From positions 32,151,501 through 32,215,500 of the forward strand of contig NC_134021.1 in assembly GCF_040712315.1 (NCBI RefSeq): 64,000 nt of DNA, read 5' to 3'. This document shows positions 35,106 through 48,700 of this stretch, piece by piece. This DNA comes from Castanea sativa (Eukaryota > Streptophyta > Magnoliopsida > Fagales > Fagaceae). Below the pieces are notes generated by a model, which made no database searches, was not told where the DNA came from, and saw only the letters and a program-made list of their open reading frames with translations. The position numbers and the translations under genes were made by a program. The number at the start of each line of letters is the position of its first letter. Positions within the stretch are counted from its first letter, which is position 1.

Positions 35106-37749
35106 TTTTTTTTTTTTTTTTTTTGAGGGGAAAGCCATGAAACTTCTTTTATTCAAATAAGCCTAATGAATTGGCTTGAACTACACTTTGAAACTGTGGT
35201 GGAACTTTCTCCATCCATACTAAAAAATCTGGTATGCCTATGACATATCTAGCCAAACTATGAACTAAAGTATTATATTCCCTCCTTGTATGAGAGTAAA
35301 ATAATTCCTCAAAATGTTGTGACAAGTTCTTTGCGTCTTCAATCAGCAAACCCAGTGGGACCAGCAACCTTTCCTCCTCCATTAATCCTTTAATGACACT
35401 CAAAGAATCACCTTCCAAGATAGCTCGTTTAACTCCAACATCCAGTGCAAAAGAAAGCGCCCAACCTGCAGCAAACACCTCAATCTCATTACTGCTTAGC
35501 TGTTGGTGCACCTGTTTTGAGCATGAAGCTATTACACGGCCTCTGTGATCTCTAATCAATACTTCCGCTTCAAATTTTTTATCATGTGGAAAAATCGCAC
35601 CATCAAAATTTATTTTGTAAAGTTCTGATGGTGGTGGCTTCCAATGATTTTCAGATTGACAGATTTGCTGCACCTGTGTAGCTGGGGTTACTTGTCTACC
35701 TTGGTAATCATCAAGCCAAACTTTTGAGAGGTAAGCAAGCTGGTGAAGTGCTTCCGCAGGCTGGTTAAGGCGAACCCAATTCCGCTGATTCCATATTCTC
35801 CAGGCTGTAACTACTTTAATTAACCACGATAGGAGCTCTTTGAAATCCAAAAGTTGCATTGAACTTCGGCAACTCCATAGCTCCACATCTGCCCACACCG
35901 AATCTAGTTCTGAGCATGACCACAATGCGTGCAAGGCTGTCTCAAAGGAAGCGTGACATCTGACACAAAAAGGGTCCACCGATATTGTGCTCTGAAACAG
36001 AGAATTTTTTGTGGGCATGGCCTCGCGGCAAGCACGCCACAACAACGTTTTTACCTTCAGTGGAACCTTCATGGACCATATCTCCCTCCATACTTGCTTA
36101 CCTTCAGTGGAACCTTCATGGACCATATCCTCCTCCATTTTTAAAAATTTGTACCCGGTTTTGCAACTATACCTTCCATCACTAGAGTGTGGCCAGTATA
36201 AAACATCCTCTACTGCATTACGGCTTAAGGGAATTCTCTTAATTAGTTCTGCTTCTTCAGTGTTGAACAAACCATCTACCATTTCTACATCCCATTGCCT
36301 ACTAGTTGGATTAATTAAGATATCCACCGTAGCATTTTCTAAATCTTCCAAAGGATAGGATTCCACCTGTGAAGGGTACTTCTTTGGCAGCCAGTGATCT
36401 TGCCAAATTCTAATTTTTTTTCCCATCACCCACTCTCCACCTAGCCCCCCTTTGAATAACATCCCTCCCTACTAATATACTCCTCCAAGCATAAGAGCCC
36501 ATCCTTGAGTCATTTGCCTCCATAATAGTTGAGTTTGGAAAAAACCGGGCCTTGAAAACTTTGTAGAAAAGGGAATTTTGATTATGCAAAAGGCGTCACG
36601 CTTGCTTTGCTAGTAAAGAGTCATTGAATTTGGCTAAATCTTTAAAACCCATACCACCCACATCTTTGGACTTGGTCAATTCATTCCATTTAACCCAATG
36701 GATCTTCCTTCGGTCACCTCTTTGTCCCCACCAAATTTTTTTTATCACGGCTTCAATCTCATTACACAGACCTATTGGAATTTTGAAACATCCCATAGTA
36801 TAAGTGGGGTGGCTTGGATGACTGATTTTATCAACACCTCCCTTCCTACTTGTGAAAGTAACTTCCCTTCCCAGCCTTGGATTTTTTGCCACACCCTCTC
36901 CTTAATGTAGTTGAAATTTGCTTTTTTTCCTCTTCCCGCAAAAGATGGCAGCCCCAAATATTTTTCATATTGCATAATTTCTGGTACACCCCACGCTTCT
37001 TTAATTTGGTCATTTATAGCACCATTCATTGCCTTGCTAAAGAAAAGTGCCGTCTTGCTCTTATTGATTTTTTGGCCGGAAGCATCTTCATAATCATTCA
37101 ACATATCCAACACCTTGCCACACTCCTCCATTGTAGCCTTGCAAAAAAGGAGACTATCATCTGCAAAAAGCAAATGTATTAGTTTTGAGCCTCTTCTACA
37201 AAGGGAGAAGCCATGGATATCCTCATTCCTTTTTGCTTTTTTAATCAACCCATTCAACCCTTCAGTACAAAGCAAGAAAAGGAAATGGGAAATAAGGTCG
37301 CCTTGCCTTATACCCCTTGTTAGGTGAATCATGCCACATAACTCTCCATTCACCAACACTGAGTAGGTAACAGTTTTAACACACAACATAATCAGATGTA
37401 TCCACCCTTTATTGAAGCCCATCCTCCTCATAATTTCTTCTAAAAAATGTCATTCCACCCTATCATAAGCCTTACTCATATCAAGTTTTACTGCCATATA
37501 GTCATGGGAGCCAGACTTATATCTTTGCAAGCAGTGTAGGGTTTCAAAGGCTACCATTATATTATCAAAAATAATTCTATGTTTAGTAAAAGCTGATAGA
37601 TGTTCTATAACGATAGAGGGTAAGATTTTCTTTAAACAGTTGGCTAAAACTTTAGAGAAAATTTTATACAACACGTTACACAAGCTAACATGGCAATATT
37701 AGTGAGCATGGTCAGGAGAGCTAACTTTAGGAATTAATGTGATAAAAGT
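35106..37749 (-). mobile_element. 5'-truncated L1-type LINE with 10-bp TSD
   Basis: On the minus strand ORF2 runs from the RT entry (SLCNVLYKIFSKVLANCLKK) through YDRVE, GIRQGD and the RT box FADDSLLF, then WW-rich and zf-RVT sequence (WREIWSMKVPLKVKTLLWRA) to an RNase H-like domain (INFDGAIF, LEGDS, HSLARYV), ending at 35149. A T-run at 35106-35124 is the poly-A tail. ATGATCACAA flanks both sides (35096-35105 and 37750-37759). Lesions: TGG to TGA near 37448, a frameshift near 36815, a stop near 36597. It inserted about 300 bp upstream of the hydrolase start codon. Confidence 0.9.
36051..36146 (-). repeat. 48-bp in-frame tandem duplication inside the LINE
   Basis: TTACCTTCAGTGGAACCTTC and the following ATGGACCATATC occur twice, 48 bp apart, so 16 residues of the zf-RVT region are doubled in frame (EGSTEGK then KVPLKVK). 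Confidence 0.8.
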
Positions 37750-38052
37750 ATGATCACAAAATTAATATCAAACGTATGCCCATCAAAATATACATCAAAC
37801 GTATGAATCTTATTTGAGAAGACAAACAAGAGTGGACGTAGCTTCCGTTTCCATACCGAACACGACAATTTCCTTGCTGACCTCGGGATTCTCATTCGAC
37901 TCGACGTGGCTCAACATTTGTCACAGCTTTTCTTTACACAATGACCATACCATGCTTTCTTCGCTATCAAGATATATATCTATATATATAACCAGCTCAT
38001 CTCTGCTGTCTCTCGATGCTTCCACTCTCTATTTCCCATTCCCATCCCCATT

Positions 38053-40698
38053 ATGACTACTCCACCAGTTTTCTCAGCGAAATGGCTAATAAAATCTTCT
38101 GGAAAACTCATCACAGTCATCGTTTTCCTCATCCTTGATTTTCTTGACATTTTTTTTTGCATAGTATTTAGGATTCTTGATGAGTGCTTTGAAGGGAAGG
38201 CCTCTCCGTGTTACTGTGAAAAGAAAGGAGAACTGGTTGGTGATGATGAACTTCAACTGTCAGAAACTTTGTATAGGAGGAAAAACGTTTTCAGGGAAAT
38301 GGGGTTTCTTGGGTTCGCAAGAATATGGGAGAATTCCAAGAAAAGAGGTGGTGTTGTTGGTGGAGAAGTGGAGGTCAATAGATGGTCTGATTGTGGGTGT
38401 GAATCCTGTGTTTCTTGGATGAAGAATGGCGATCATCAAAAGCTTCATGTTGTTGTGAGGGAGCCTTCAAAAGGTAATTTGAGAATTCCCCCATTTGTCA
38501 ATTTCCCTTTAATTAATTAAGATATTTGTTGAATTCAAATTTGTGGTAATTTTGTTGGTTGACGAGGAAGAACTTTTATTACTAAGTTCACGTTTGGTTT
38601 TGTTGCACTGTAAGAAGAATAGTTCAATACCATTTGTTTTAGGACTACAGCGCTCAATAGATTATTATGAGTAACTGTTTATCACTTCTTTTTTTCGTTA
38701 CCATTCACTGCTTATCACATCAGAGTTATGGGAAATAAAGTAGTTGTCCTATAATTTCTCACCAGGTATTTGATTGACCAATACTACAAACACAACAATT
38801 ATTTTTTGGTTTAACAAACACAGTAAATAGTTATGTTGGGACACTTTTATTGATTCTCATCCGAACCTAATCCTGATATCATTTTTTTAACGTACCATTA
38901 AAAACTTACCTCCTAAACAGGTGTGAAATTATTTGTGTACATAAATAGTTGAAATGGGTGGTGTTTATTACACACTATCACACATTCAAACTGAAGTCAC
39001 GATTTATGTGCAATTATTTGAGTGTGTACCTAAGACTGTATAATAGGTGTGTGAACTAGTTTTTTCTTTTTTCCTTTTTCTTATTTTATTACCTTCACTT
39101 AGAACCAAATGGAGCATCATTATGATTATTGAAGAACCTAAACGTATAACACTATAAAGCAATTGGGTTGCCCCCTGACTCCGGCTATTAAATTATTGGA
39201 TAAACAATTAAATTTACCATTTATTAACAGCTTAAATAGTAAAACTTTTAAGATAATTGATAATATGTCACTTGTTCCTTCTTCAATATAGATAGGAAGG
39301 GGCAAAGGGGTCCACACCTTTACATAATTTTGGGTTGATTGTTGAGTATGAATGGTATATGTTTCTGTCAAATGTAACATAAGATTTTACTAATGTGTTT
39401 ATAGTTTTATGTTTGACAGCGACCATTGATGATTGCAGGGTAAAGCCAACTGAGAATGTGATATTCTTGCATGGATTCGTTTGCTCCTCCTCATTTTGGA
39501 CAGAAACGGTGTTTCCATATATTTCTGAACCCAAAAACCGCAATTATAGGCTGTTTGCTGTTGACCTTCTGGGATTTGGAAGAAGCCCAAAGCCAAGGGA
39601 TTGTTCATACACTTTGAAAGATCATATCGAAATGATTGAAAAATCTGTGATCTATCCATTTGCATTGGATTCATTTCATTTAGTTGCCCACTCCATGGGA
39701 TGTATAATTGCGCTAGCCTTAGCTGCAAAGCACTCAAACTCAGTAAAATCGATCACCCTTGTAGCACCTGTAAGTGCATAATATTACATGGTAGATATGT
39801 GTGCTATTAAGTTAAACTTCTATAATTTTCTGGAATCACTTAACAGTTTCTTCTGCAACATTGTGATGTCCAACATCATTAACTAAGTTTTGTCTGCTCT
39901 AGTTTTTCAGTCAGCAATCGTCAAATGTGCATTAAGTGTGAAAATCTAGTCTAGCTTTCTAAACATATTTGGATATATTCTTTGTTCTGTCTCATCTTTG
40001 TCAATATATCTTACTAGGTGAAAAGAGAAACAATTTTATATCTTGCTTAAATCTTTCTGTGGTTTTTTATTGTTAGCCTTTCTTTCCTACTGAAGATGGA
40101 GGAAGTTTAATTGCGCTTAATAAACTTGCCGAAAAGAGTTTGTGGCTGCCATTGTTGTTTGGTTCATCGGTTATGACATGGTATGAGCACTTGGGTCGAT
40201 GTGTTTGTTTTCTGATTTGCCGAAACCACAGGACATGGGAGAAAATGTTGAAGCTAATTACTGGGAAAAGGTAACATACCGCATTTATCATGATTAGAAA
40301 GGGATTTAACCACAATCAATCAGCATTGTTTTAGTTTCTTGCATTAGTTAGGACCAATTATTTTGAACTTGTCTTTCTTTTCCTCCCCCAGGGATCTCCA
40401 TTTCGCGGCGATTGATTTGACCAGACACACCCATCATTCAGGTTGGCATACCATGCATAATGTGATATGTGGCGGAGCAACAGTCTTGGATGACCACCTC
40501 ACAGTTTTGGTCAAGGCCGGCACAAAAATATGTATTGTTCATGGTGATGGTGACCAGGTTGTCCCAATAGAATGCACCAACAACATCAAAATGAAAGCTC
40601 CTCATTCAGAGGTTAATATCCTTAAGAATGCTGGACATGGCTCTGTAATCTTTGGTAGAGAGAAGGAATTTGCTCAATATCTAGAGCATATATGGTAA
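38053..40698 (+). CDS. BODYGUARD-type alpha/beta hydrolase
   Basis: Four exons: 38053-38473, 39420-39769, 40077-40270, 40392-40698; phases agree and give 423 residues, slightly short for the family. The N-terminus has a hydrophobic stretch (LITVIVFLILDFLDIFFC, about residues 18-36) and a Cys-rich region, as in BODYGUARD proteins. The hydrolase core starts at VIFLHGFVCSSSFWTETVFP and contains LFAVDLLGFGRSPKP, the nucleophile elbow AHSMG (Ser232), Asp376 in DQVVP and His404 in AGHGS. The triad is complete. Arabidopsis BODYGUARD members are annotated as probable lysophospholipases and act in cuticle formation in epidermal cell walls; the true substrate is not established. I cannot tell which member it corresponds to. 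A LINE lies about 300 bp upstream and a broken partial copy follows. Confidence 0.9.
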
Positions 40699-41146
40699 TA
40701 CATGAAACTTTTAGTCCCTCTTATGCAATCTTTATTTTCCAAAAGATTTTTTCTTAGTAAGAGTTGAAATGAGGGAAAATAAATTTATGTTTTCTGATTG
40801 GAGAATGTACTTGTAACAAATAAGTGAATAATATCACATTTTAATTTAAAATAACACATGTAGCATTTGTTACGTGTGACCTTACTTCATGACGAAGTCC
40901 TACTGACGTAATAATGCTCTTTAATTTACACTTGGCCTTATGTATGAGTTATTCAGGATTTTCGAATTCACAAAAATGAAAGAAGAATGTCCTTACTTTT
41001 CCCACTTAGCTCAAGTTGCGAGTTTCATTGCTTAATAACTCTTCCAAATTCCAACTAGACCAATTTTCGATTGACCATCCAGCCAAAATAGAATATCAGA
41101 CAAGATCTCAACCTATTTTCATCGTATTTAAGTCTACTTAGAACAG

Positions 41147-42560
41147 TGTGAGTCAGCCCAGTTAACCCAAAACAATAGATTTGTTAGAGAGTGAATTTTA
41201 CAAGCAAACTACAAAGTCACGTAAGTTTAGGCTCAAGAATGACTGGGCTCAAGTTAAAAGGGAATGAGACATAAATTCAACATAAAATCCCTCCTCGGGC
41301 AAGTCCGAGGACAGATTGTTCTTATATTGATCAAATATAATCTTTTTACAATGAGTTCTTGTATTTTCTTTTCTCTCTCTCCCTTTTTTCAGAATTGCAT
41401 ACCCATTTTTGTGGGAGTCACTTACTTATATAGTTCCTTCCAATACATCACAGTCTTCTAGCTGTTCAATTTTTAGGGAACCCTTTGGATGTTTGTTTCA
41501 TCAAGACCTTTCTTTCTGAAGGTGGTAGGAGGGGCTGTGAGCTGTGAAGACACTATTCATGTGTCATTTCTTAATAAAGGCAGCCGATTCAGTTGATGCA
41601 GAGCATTAAATGTGAAGGTGGTAGTTACCTTCCCAAATATTTCTTTTTTCCGTTGCTTACACAACTCTGTTACCTTCCTTGGAGCTCCTCTTTCCAGTAT
41701 AGTTGACTACCTCGAGATACCTCTACTCCTCAGGAACCTCAGTTCATGCACTGGTTTCCCTTTTCTCCTCGGTCTTCCTGTCTATGTGCACATGGATCTT
41801 TAATCATCCTCAGGTTTTTAATTATCCTCGGATAGGGCCTATAGCCCAAAAATGTGCTCGGATCACCTGCTCACACAATAGAGTCTATTGTGTTGAAGAG
41901 GTGAATGTGGATGCGATTTTTTCTAGTAGTAAAAGGAAAAACCACTCCAGAGTATATAATAAACAAACTACAAATTTCTTTATAATCAACAAGTCAAGTC
42001 TGACCGAGCTCACTATTACAGATTACTCTCTATCTCTTGTAGAAGGGGAAGGGATATTTATACTAACTCTTCTCCTCGTTATGGGGGACAAAAAGGGCTT
42101 CTTATCCCCTTGTAGGTCTCTTCCTACTCTTTTCTTGGGACTGAGTGTGTTATTGTGAGACTTCCATTATTCAAGCGAGTCATTTAATATTTAACGCTGG
42201 GCAGCCTGGGCTATGTTAGGTTGGTGGAAGTAATTAATGCGGAGGTGATAGTTGTCGTCTTAACACGCTTCATTCACCTCTCTTCGACAAACTTAGTCCT
42301 TCTCAGTTGTTTAACCATCTCAACTCTTTCCTATGTTAGTAGGCTTCTCGGCTAGTTCTCGAGGATGTGTGGATCCTCGGGAGATGTCTATTGTTAAAGC
42401 CCAACTATCGACCTTCCTCATTATATCCGAGCTACAGGTTGGTCATTCTTTATCAGGAACATCCTATTGGGTTGGGCTTTGTTGTTCCTGATATGGTTTC
42501 CTTATATTCGGATCGGCCTTGCTCCTTTGGGCCCATGAATCGGTTTGCTCCCCCCTCAAG
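41147..42560 (-). repeat. LTR-derived debris between the hydrolase copies
   Basis: GC-richer than its surroundings and full of CCTCGG and CCGAGG phrases like those in the two gypsy LTRs. A polypurine-like tract reads GAGGGGGGAGC on the minus strand at about 42548-42559. TGTGAGTCAGCCCAGTTAAC at 41147 could be the distal end. CTCACACAATAG at about 41870 suggests a second internal LTR end, so two related LTRs may be joined. Boundaries are uncertain and no protein is coded. Confidence 0.45.
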
Positions 42561-43582
42561 AACCTTAACATTCTTTCTCTCCGAAGATTCAATACAAGCA
42601 CTGATTTCATCTGCCAACTTTTTTTTCTCTAAGCATGTCACATTACTTATTAACTTAAAAATATTGGGGGAAAAAATGAAAAAAAAAAAAAAAAAAGTGG
42701 CCTGTTAGTTTGTTACTGTAAGACTATCACCTAGAAAGACCATCACCACTACTACCGTCAACCCTAATGACCACAACACTCCTCTAGTTTTCAAATTGCA
42801 TATGTGCATTGAATGTGAAAAATTTTGTCTACCTTCCTTAAGCATATATGGATCTTTTCTTTATTTTGTTTCTCGAGGAAGGCTTAGGTTTAGTGCGTCT
42901 TGTGCACTAGACTTTATGGGATGTTGTCCCATGGCAATTTCTAAACACGTGGTAGCATCATAATAGATAGTGTCCTTATGTCTTATCTTTGAAACTATAT
43001 CTCACTTAGCTCAAAAGAAAAATAATTGCATATTGTACTTTGATTTTTTTGTGTTTTTTTTTAAAAATAATTGTTGGCCTTACTTTTTTTGCTTTCCTTC
43101 TAAAGATGAAGGAAGTTTAATTGCGTTTATTAAACTTACTGAGAGGAGATTGAGGCCACCATTGTGGTTTAGTTCATCAGTCATGTCATGGTATGAGCAC
43201 TTCGGTCGAGGTGTTTGTTTTTTGTTTTGTAGGACATGGGAGAAAATGTTGAAGCTACTTACTCAGGAATGGTAAAAAATGACAGTTATCAAAAAAAGAA
43301 ATTTTTTGATGAACAAATCGCACTTATAATGACTAGAGGGGACAAAATTTAATTAATCAAACACTATTTTTAGTTTCTTGCATTATTAAGGGCATATTAT
43401 CCTGAAGTTGTCTATATTTCTTTCTCCATGGATCTCCATTTCATGATGATTGATTTGACTCAACACACCCATGATTAAAGCTTGGCATACCATGCATTAT
43501 GTGATATGCAGTGGAATAAAATTGTTGAATGACTACCTCACAGTACTGGTCAAGGCCTGCATAAAAATCAGTGTTGTTCATG

Positions 43583-44325
43583 CAGTGAGGGTCCAGAAAT
43601 TTTGTTTAAGTTGTTCCTTAGAAAGCATAAATTGCATAATCTTATTTCTTTTTAGCCTTTAAGTAATTAGGTTTGATTCAATGTTATTAATTTCATTCTA
43701 TTCTGGCTAGAAAATACTATGCCGGTAAACAAACCGGAATAGTAACCCACCCTATTTCACTTCGGAAAAAATTTCGGGCAATTTCGGTCTATTTCGAGTG
43801 TTTTGGTAAATACCGGCCGAAATTCAAGATTCGGCCAGCTTGAAATTTGTGCTTAAAAAAAAATTTGTTCTTAAAACCAAAACAAATTTGCATTCTGTAA
43901 ACCAAAAAACTTCCAAAAGAAAAAAGAAAGAAAAGAAATGAAATGAACAAAGCTAAAAAAAAAATTGTATTGAGAAATTTGAGACTCAAAACTTGAGAAG
44001 AGACACTGCCACACACTAGTATTGGTAGAAGACACAGAAGTTACGAACAAGGAGGAAGGCAAAACGTAGATGTAAATGTGTAGATGTAAATGTGTAGATG
44101 AAAATGTGATAAAATTTAAAAATATGAAGTGTAAAAATCGAAGAAACAGAAAACGTGTGTGATTAAGAATAAATAAGAAAAAATAATTAAAAATGAGAAG
44201 TAAATAATATATATCTGGTGAGGAAAAATAATACTGTAATAAAAAATAATAAAATGTTGAAAATTGTGTTTTATTGGGCAGTGGCTTGATATCAAAGCCA
44301 TTGGCCAGCCTATAGCAATTTTATT

Positions 44326-44356
<31 letters not shown>

Positions 44357-44821
44357 CATTTTTGCTTGAAAGACCCTAATATAATGTTTTTTTTTTTTTA
44401 AACTCAAAATAATAGAAAATTTTATTGAAACGAAATAGAATACAAGTAAAAGTCTAGCCATTAAGCTCAATTTTTTTTTTTTTGGGAAAAGGGGAACAGT
44501 AAACCATTAAAACATGTCCTTTCCTGTACCAAAACAAAGAGTAGCCCATAGCCTATGGGCCATAGGCATTACACCCCTGTCCACTGCGAACCTATCAGAC
44601 TTGTGCTGCCATCATTTGTTGAAAGAACTTAAATATATTGTTAAGTTACTTAAATTATAGATCAAAACTTAATTTTATTGGTATAAAAAAAATTCAGAGT
44701 GGTCCTAAAATTTTTTTTAAAGATAAATGAATATAAAATTTTAAATTATCATATATGAATTTTTTTTTTCAAGTCAGGGTGGTCCTGAGACCACCCTAGC
44801 TGTAAGGTGGCGCCACCATTG
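43583..44821. mobile_element. hAT-like insertion splitting the pseudogene
   Basis: Flanked by an exact 8-bp duplication TGTTCATG (43575-43582 and 44822-44829), and the intact gene shows the uninterrupted site. The insert starts CAGTGAGGGTCC and its inverted right end reads CAATGGTGGCGCC, weakly matching TIRs. 1239 bp, no recognisable transposase. An 8-bp duplication fits hAT. Confidence 0.7.
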
Positions 44822-45183
44822 TGTTCATGGGGATAGGGATCTAGTTATCTCTATAAAGAGCACCAACAACATCAAGATGGAAGCTCCATATTAAAAGGTT
44901 AATATCGTTAGGAATGCTGGCATGGCACTATTATCCTTGGTAGAGAGAAGGAATTTTTAGATATCTAGAACACATATGGGCATCTCTTGCTATATTGCCA
45001 GCACTGAGGAATTATTGGATTAAATAATTAAATTCACCGTTCCTAATAGTTTAAGTTTTAATTAGGACAATAGACAACTGATCATGATATCATAATAGGA
45101 GGTCCCAAGTTCAATTATTGTCTCTAATTTACCTTATATTTTAAAAATTCTCACTTGTTAAACCCCACTTAATAAGGACAGTT

Positions 45184-45327
45184 ATGGTTTGTTTGGTTGT
45201 GTTGTTTAAATAATAGTTTTTGTTATTTAAACAACATAACACGTATTTTCACAATACTTTTTCACTTACACGTGTTTTTACAATATTTAAACAACCTTTT
45301 TAAAACAACATTATCAAACGGGCCCTT
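45184..45327. mobile_element. small MITE, family B, copy 2
   Basis: Starts TATGGTTTGTTTGGTTGTG and ends AACATTATCAAACGGGCCC. Interior TATTTTCACAATACTTTTTCAC matches the copy at 33905-34047. Confidence 0.55.
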
Positions 45328-45790
45328 AAACTCGCGCATGAAAGAGAAATTATTAGATGCACAAGAGAACTGCTGAAATGGTCCCCTAAGGCCCTAACCA
45401 ATAAAAGGATATCATTTATGCAAATGTGACATCATTTGATGATTTTTTTATTTTTTACTACATGCTTGCATATGTGATATTGTTTCATTGCTTGGGAGGA
45501 CCACCTCAGCCGTCCTCCTAGTGGACCTAATAACTTCTGCACATGAAGAGATATTATTAGATTAAATAATTAAACTTGCCCTTCAATTTTTTTTTTTTTT
45601 TTTTTTGTCTTATGTCTAATATTTCAATACACTAACCCTTCATAATAGCCAAAGTGATATCCTAGTTTTTCTCACTTTGCTATAGTATAAGTTCTACTGC
45701 GTAAATGAACCAACTTTCGATTGAACATTCAGCCAAGATAGAATATCAAACAAGATTTTACACCTTATTTCATTGTGTTTAAGGAAAGAT

Positions 45791-48700
45791 TTCTAGTGAT
45801 TTGAAGAGGTGAATCTCATGATTTCCCATGACATTGTGTTAATAAAAATGTGGGAGATTTTGGTAGGGCTCATGTATTTTCTCCTCAAGCACATAAAAAT
45901 GTAATCTCCCCAAATTGGGGAGAAAGTATGAGAGAAAATGAGAACAAAAACTATTGGTTGTTTTGAACAAAAATGTCCTTTCTAGCAAATTTTTTTTTTT
46001 ACTTCTTTGCGTTTTTGTCTTTTTTTTTTTTCTATTCTCAGTCGGTTTTTTTTTTTTTTTTTTTTTGTGCTCATCCATTTTGGGTTATTATGCTCATCTT
46101 CTTTCTTTTAAAATGAAGTGCACGTCCAGACACAATTTTTTTAATATAAAAATAAGGACAAATTTTTGCTCCAAATATGTTTGGAGCCTTGGGCTCTGAC
46201 CAATAATACGAAGAAGACATATGTTCAGTCATGTGCAATGGTCGTAACTCACTTGGTTGGTTGGGTTAAATAAGTCATCTTCCTATTGAAGGTTTGAGCC
46301 AAATATTTTCCAAAATATAATGTGTTACCTTTTGTCTTATTTAACAGGGATATGATAGTTAATTTATATAAATTACATTTTCTATCGTTTCATTTTTCTT
46401 TTCAACCAAATGGGTTTTCCATCTCAATACTTTTCTATTTTTCCAAACAAACACATGTGAGGGAAAATTAAATCTTTTATACTCCCGATCAATGCTTGAC
46501 ATAGTCTTTTTCTCATTGGGACTAAAGTAATTTAACGGCCCTTTAGAAAAATTCATTGAGAAGGATACTACTACTCCTCCTCCTCCTCCTCATCATCATT
46601 ATTATTATTAGGGCTAATTATACTCTTCTTCCACAAAATTTTAGGAAATGACAATCTATCTCAACTTGAAGGGACAAAACAATTTCCCCCTTGACATCTG
46701 ATTGACCAAATTTTGTTAAATTAATATTAAAAATGTTGTATACTAACGTGTCTTTTACTTATGGGTAGATTTTCAAAACTATCTTATTTCATAGTTAAAA
46801 TTCATGGTTTTAAAATTTTACTTAAGTTAAAATATTAAGCGTGAATTTTACTCTTTCTTTCTTTTTTTAATGGATTACGGAGAAATTTTCAATTACAAGT
46901 ATTTTGGTATTTGATAGATTTTGCATTTTATGCTAAACTTATTAGTTTTTTTTTTATTTACTAACCATGGTTAAACTTTTATAAAGAGATTTTTCTAATA
47001 AAAATTAGAATATTTCATTATTAATATAAACAAAAGTGAGAGAGTGTTAATTTCTTCAAACCTCAAGGGAAATGATGTTTTTTCCTTTAGATATAGAAGA
47101 GAGTGTCATTCCTCCAAATTCTAAGGGAGTGGAGTGTAATTACCCCTTATTATTATTATAGTAGATATGATATAATTTCAACTTATGACATATGCTTCAT
47201 GATAAAAACTCTTTATTATCAGACCAAGACATCAATTAGTTTTTGGTGTAGACACGAGTTTGACCTTCAGATTTTTTATTTGACAACAAAAACTTTACTA
47301 ATTGAATTAACTATAATTCACCAAAATCTTTATTTTTCAAAAATCAAATTAATAATGTCTACAAATTTTTTTTAATGCATTTTTTTTTATAGACAAAATT
47401 TAGTTACAAAATTAGTTGTAGCCTAGGGCTACAACCTTACTTAATATTATTAACATTATTACATATTTTGAAAATCTACTGTTTGATTGCATGTTGTTTA
47501 CATTTTCAATACATATGTCAAATTTTGTGATAATCAGATATTATTTACTATATAATCTATAAAATCATATTTTATGTATAATTTTAAACTACAAAAACTT
47601 GCAATTTAAACAATTTATTGATGACATAGTTATTAATGATAAATCTAATGGTGAATTTGTCAAAACTTAAATTTAATAAAAAGATATAAAGTAAAACAAT
47701 TTTATAACTAAATTTTCTCATATTTTTATTGACAGAGTGCTTGTTTTAGAATTGAGATATGGTGCATTGCACGGTGCAACTAACTATTGGGTGTGTTTTT
47801 CTTTAAAAAAAATAGATGTGAGAAGAAGTTAAAAAATAAAGTGTGAAAGTAAAATAGTAAAAAATTGAAAGTAATAAAATTTTTTATTCAAGGACTGAGA
47901 TTAAAAGTAACTTTTGATAGTTTTAATCTTAACCTTAAATTTGCTATTGGACGGTGGAATAAATTAACCTTATCTCAATCCCCTGTTTTATACAAACCAA
48001 GTGCACTTGATACAAAACCGTTGGCTACGCTGTTTTATGAACCTGGGTAGTTGGGTCTAATTATTCGAAATTACTCAACTGTCCTTCCGCAACAATTCTT
48101 TTTGTAATCTTACACCCATTGTGAAAAATATTATTTTTCGATCCTCCTAATTGCAAGCCATACTATTAATTACTAGGGAACATATTGTAGTTGAAAATTT
48201 AACATTGAAAATAAAATTAAAAAGTAGAAATACAGAATTAATTTTGAAAAATCTACCAAATGAGATCCAATTGCAGCTATTTTTTTTATGTTTAAATTTT
48301 ATTGCATGAATTGTGATCATAAAAATCAAATAATCTTACTAATAATGTCTACATTTTTTTGAATTAACGTGATTTTTCAATTGATGAGAATTTTAAATCT
48401 TGAAAGGAATAGATTCTTGAATGTTTAAAATAAGAAAAAAATTAAATTTTGGAAAGTTGTATTTATGTAGTACTTAATTTTCATATTTATAATTATATAA
48501 GACAACAATAAATGTAATGTAAACTCAGTTAGAACTTAGAAGTAAAGAATTAATAAATTTGAAAATTATGAACAAATTTTTAATGAAAAAAATATCCTTG
48601 GTCAAAGTCTATAATCTTATTTTGATGAAAAATAGACAGTTTGTTTTCTATATTTAGCTTTATAAAGTTAGTTTTAAGGAGAAAAAAGGTGAGCGGCTAA

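Larger units (their letters stand above)
42782..45790 (+). pseudogene. partial tandem duplicate of the BODYGUARD-type gene
   Basis: Similarity to the intact gene starts in intron 2 (TCTAGTTTTCAAATTGCA versus 39897) and continues through exon 3 (about 43103-43273: EGSLIAF, SWYEHFGRGVCFL, RTWEKML), exon 4 (43432-43582 and 44822-44980, with AHTH-to-stop changes and frameshifts) and 3' flank (CAACTTTCGATTGAACATTC at 45704 versus 41060). Exons 1 and 2 are absent. Exon 4 is split by a transposon. Non-functional. Confidence 0.85.

Noticed and set aside
42367..42708. 113-residue ORF in the LTR debris
   Set aside because: Lies in LTR-like non-coding sequence and ends in an A-run; no family match recognised.
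45839..46199. Poly-Lys and poly-Phe ORFs on both strands
   Set aside because: Homopolymer T-runs only; no conserved features.
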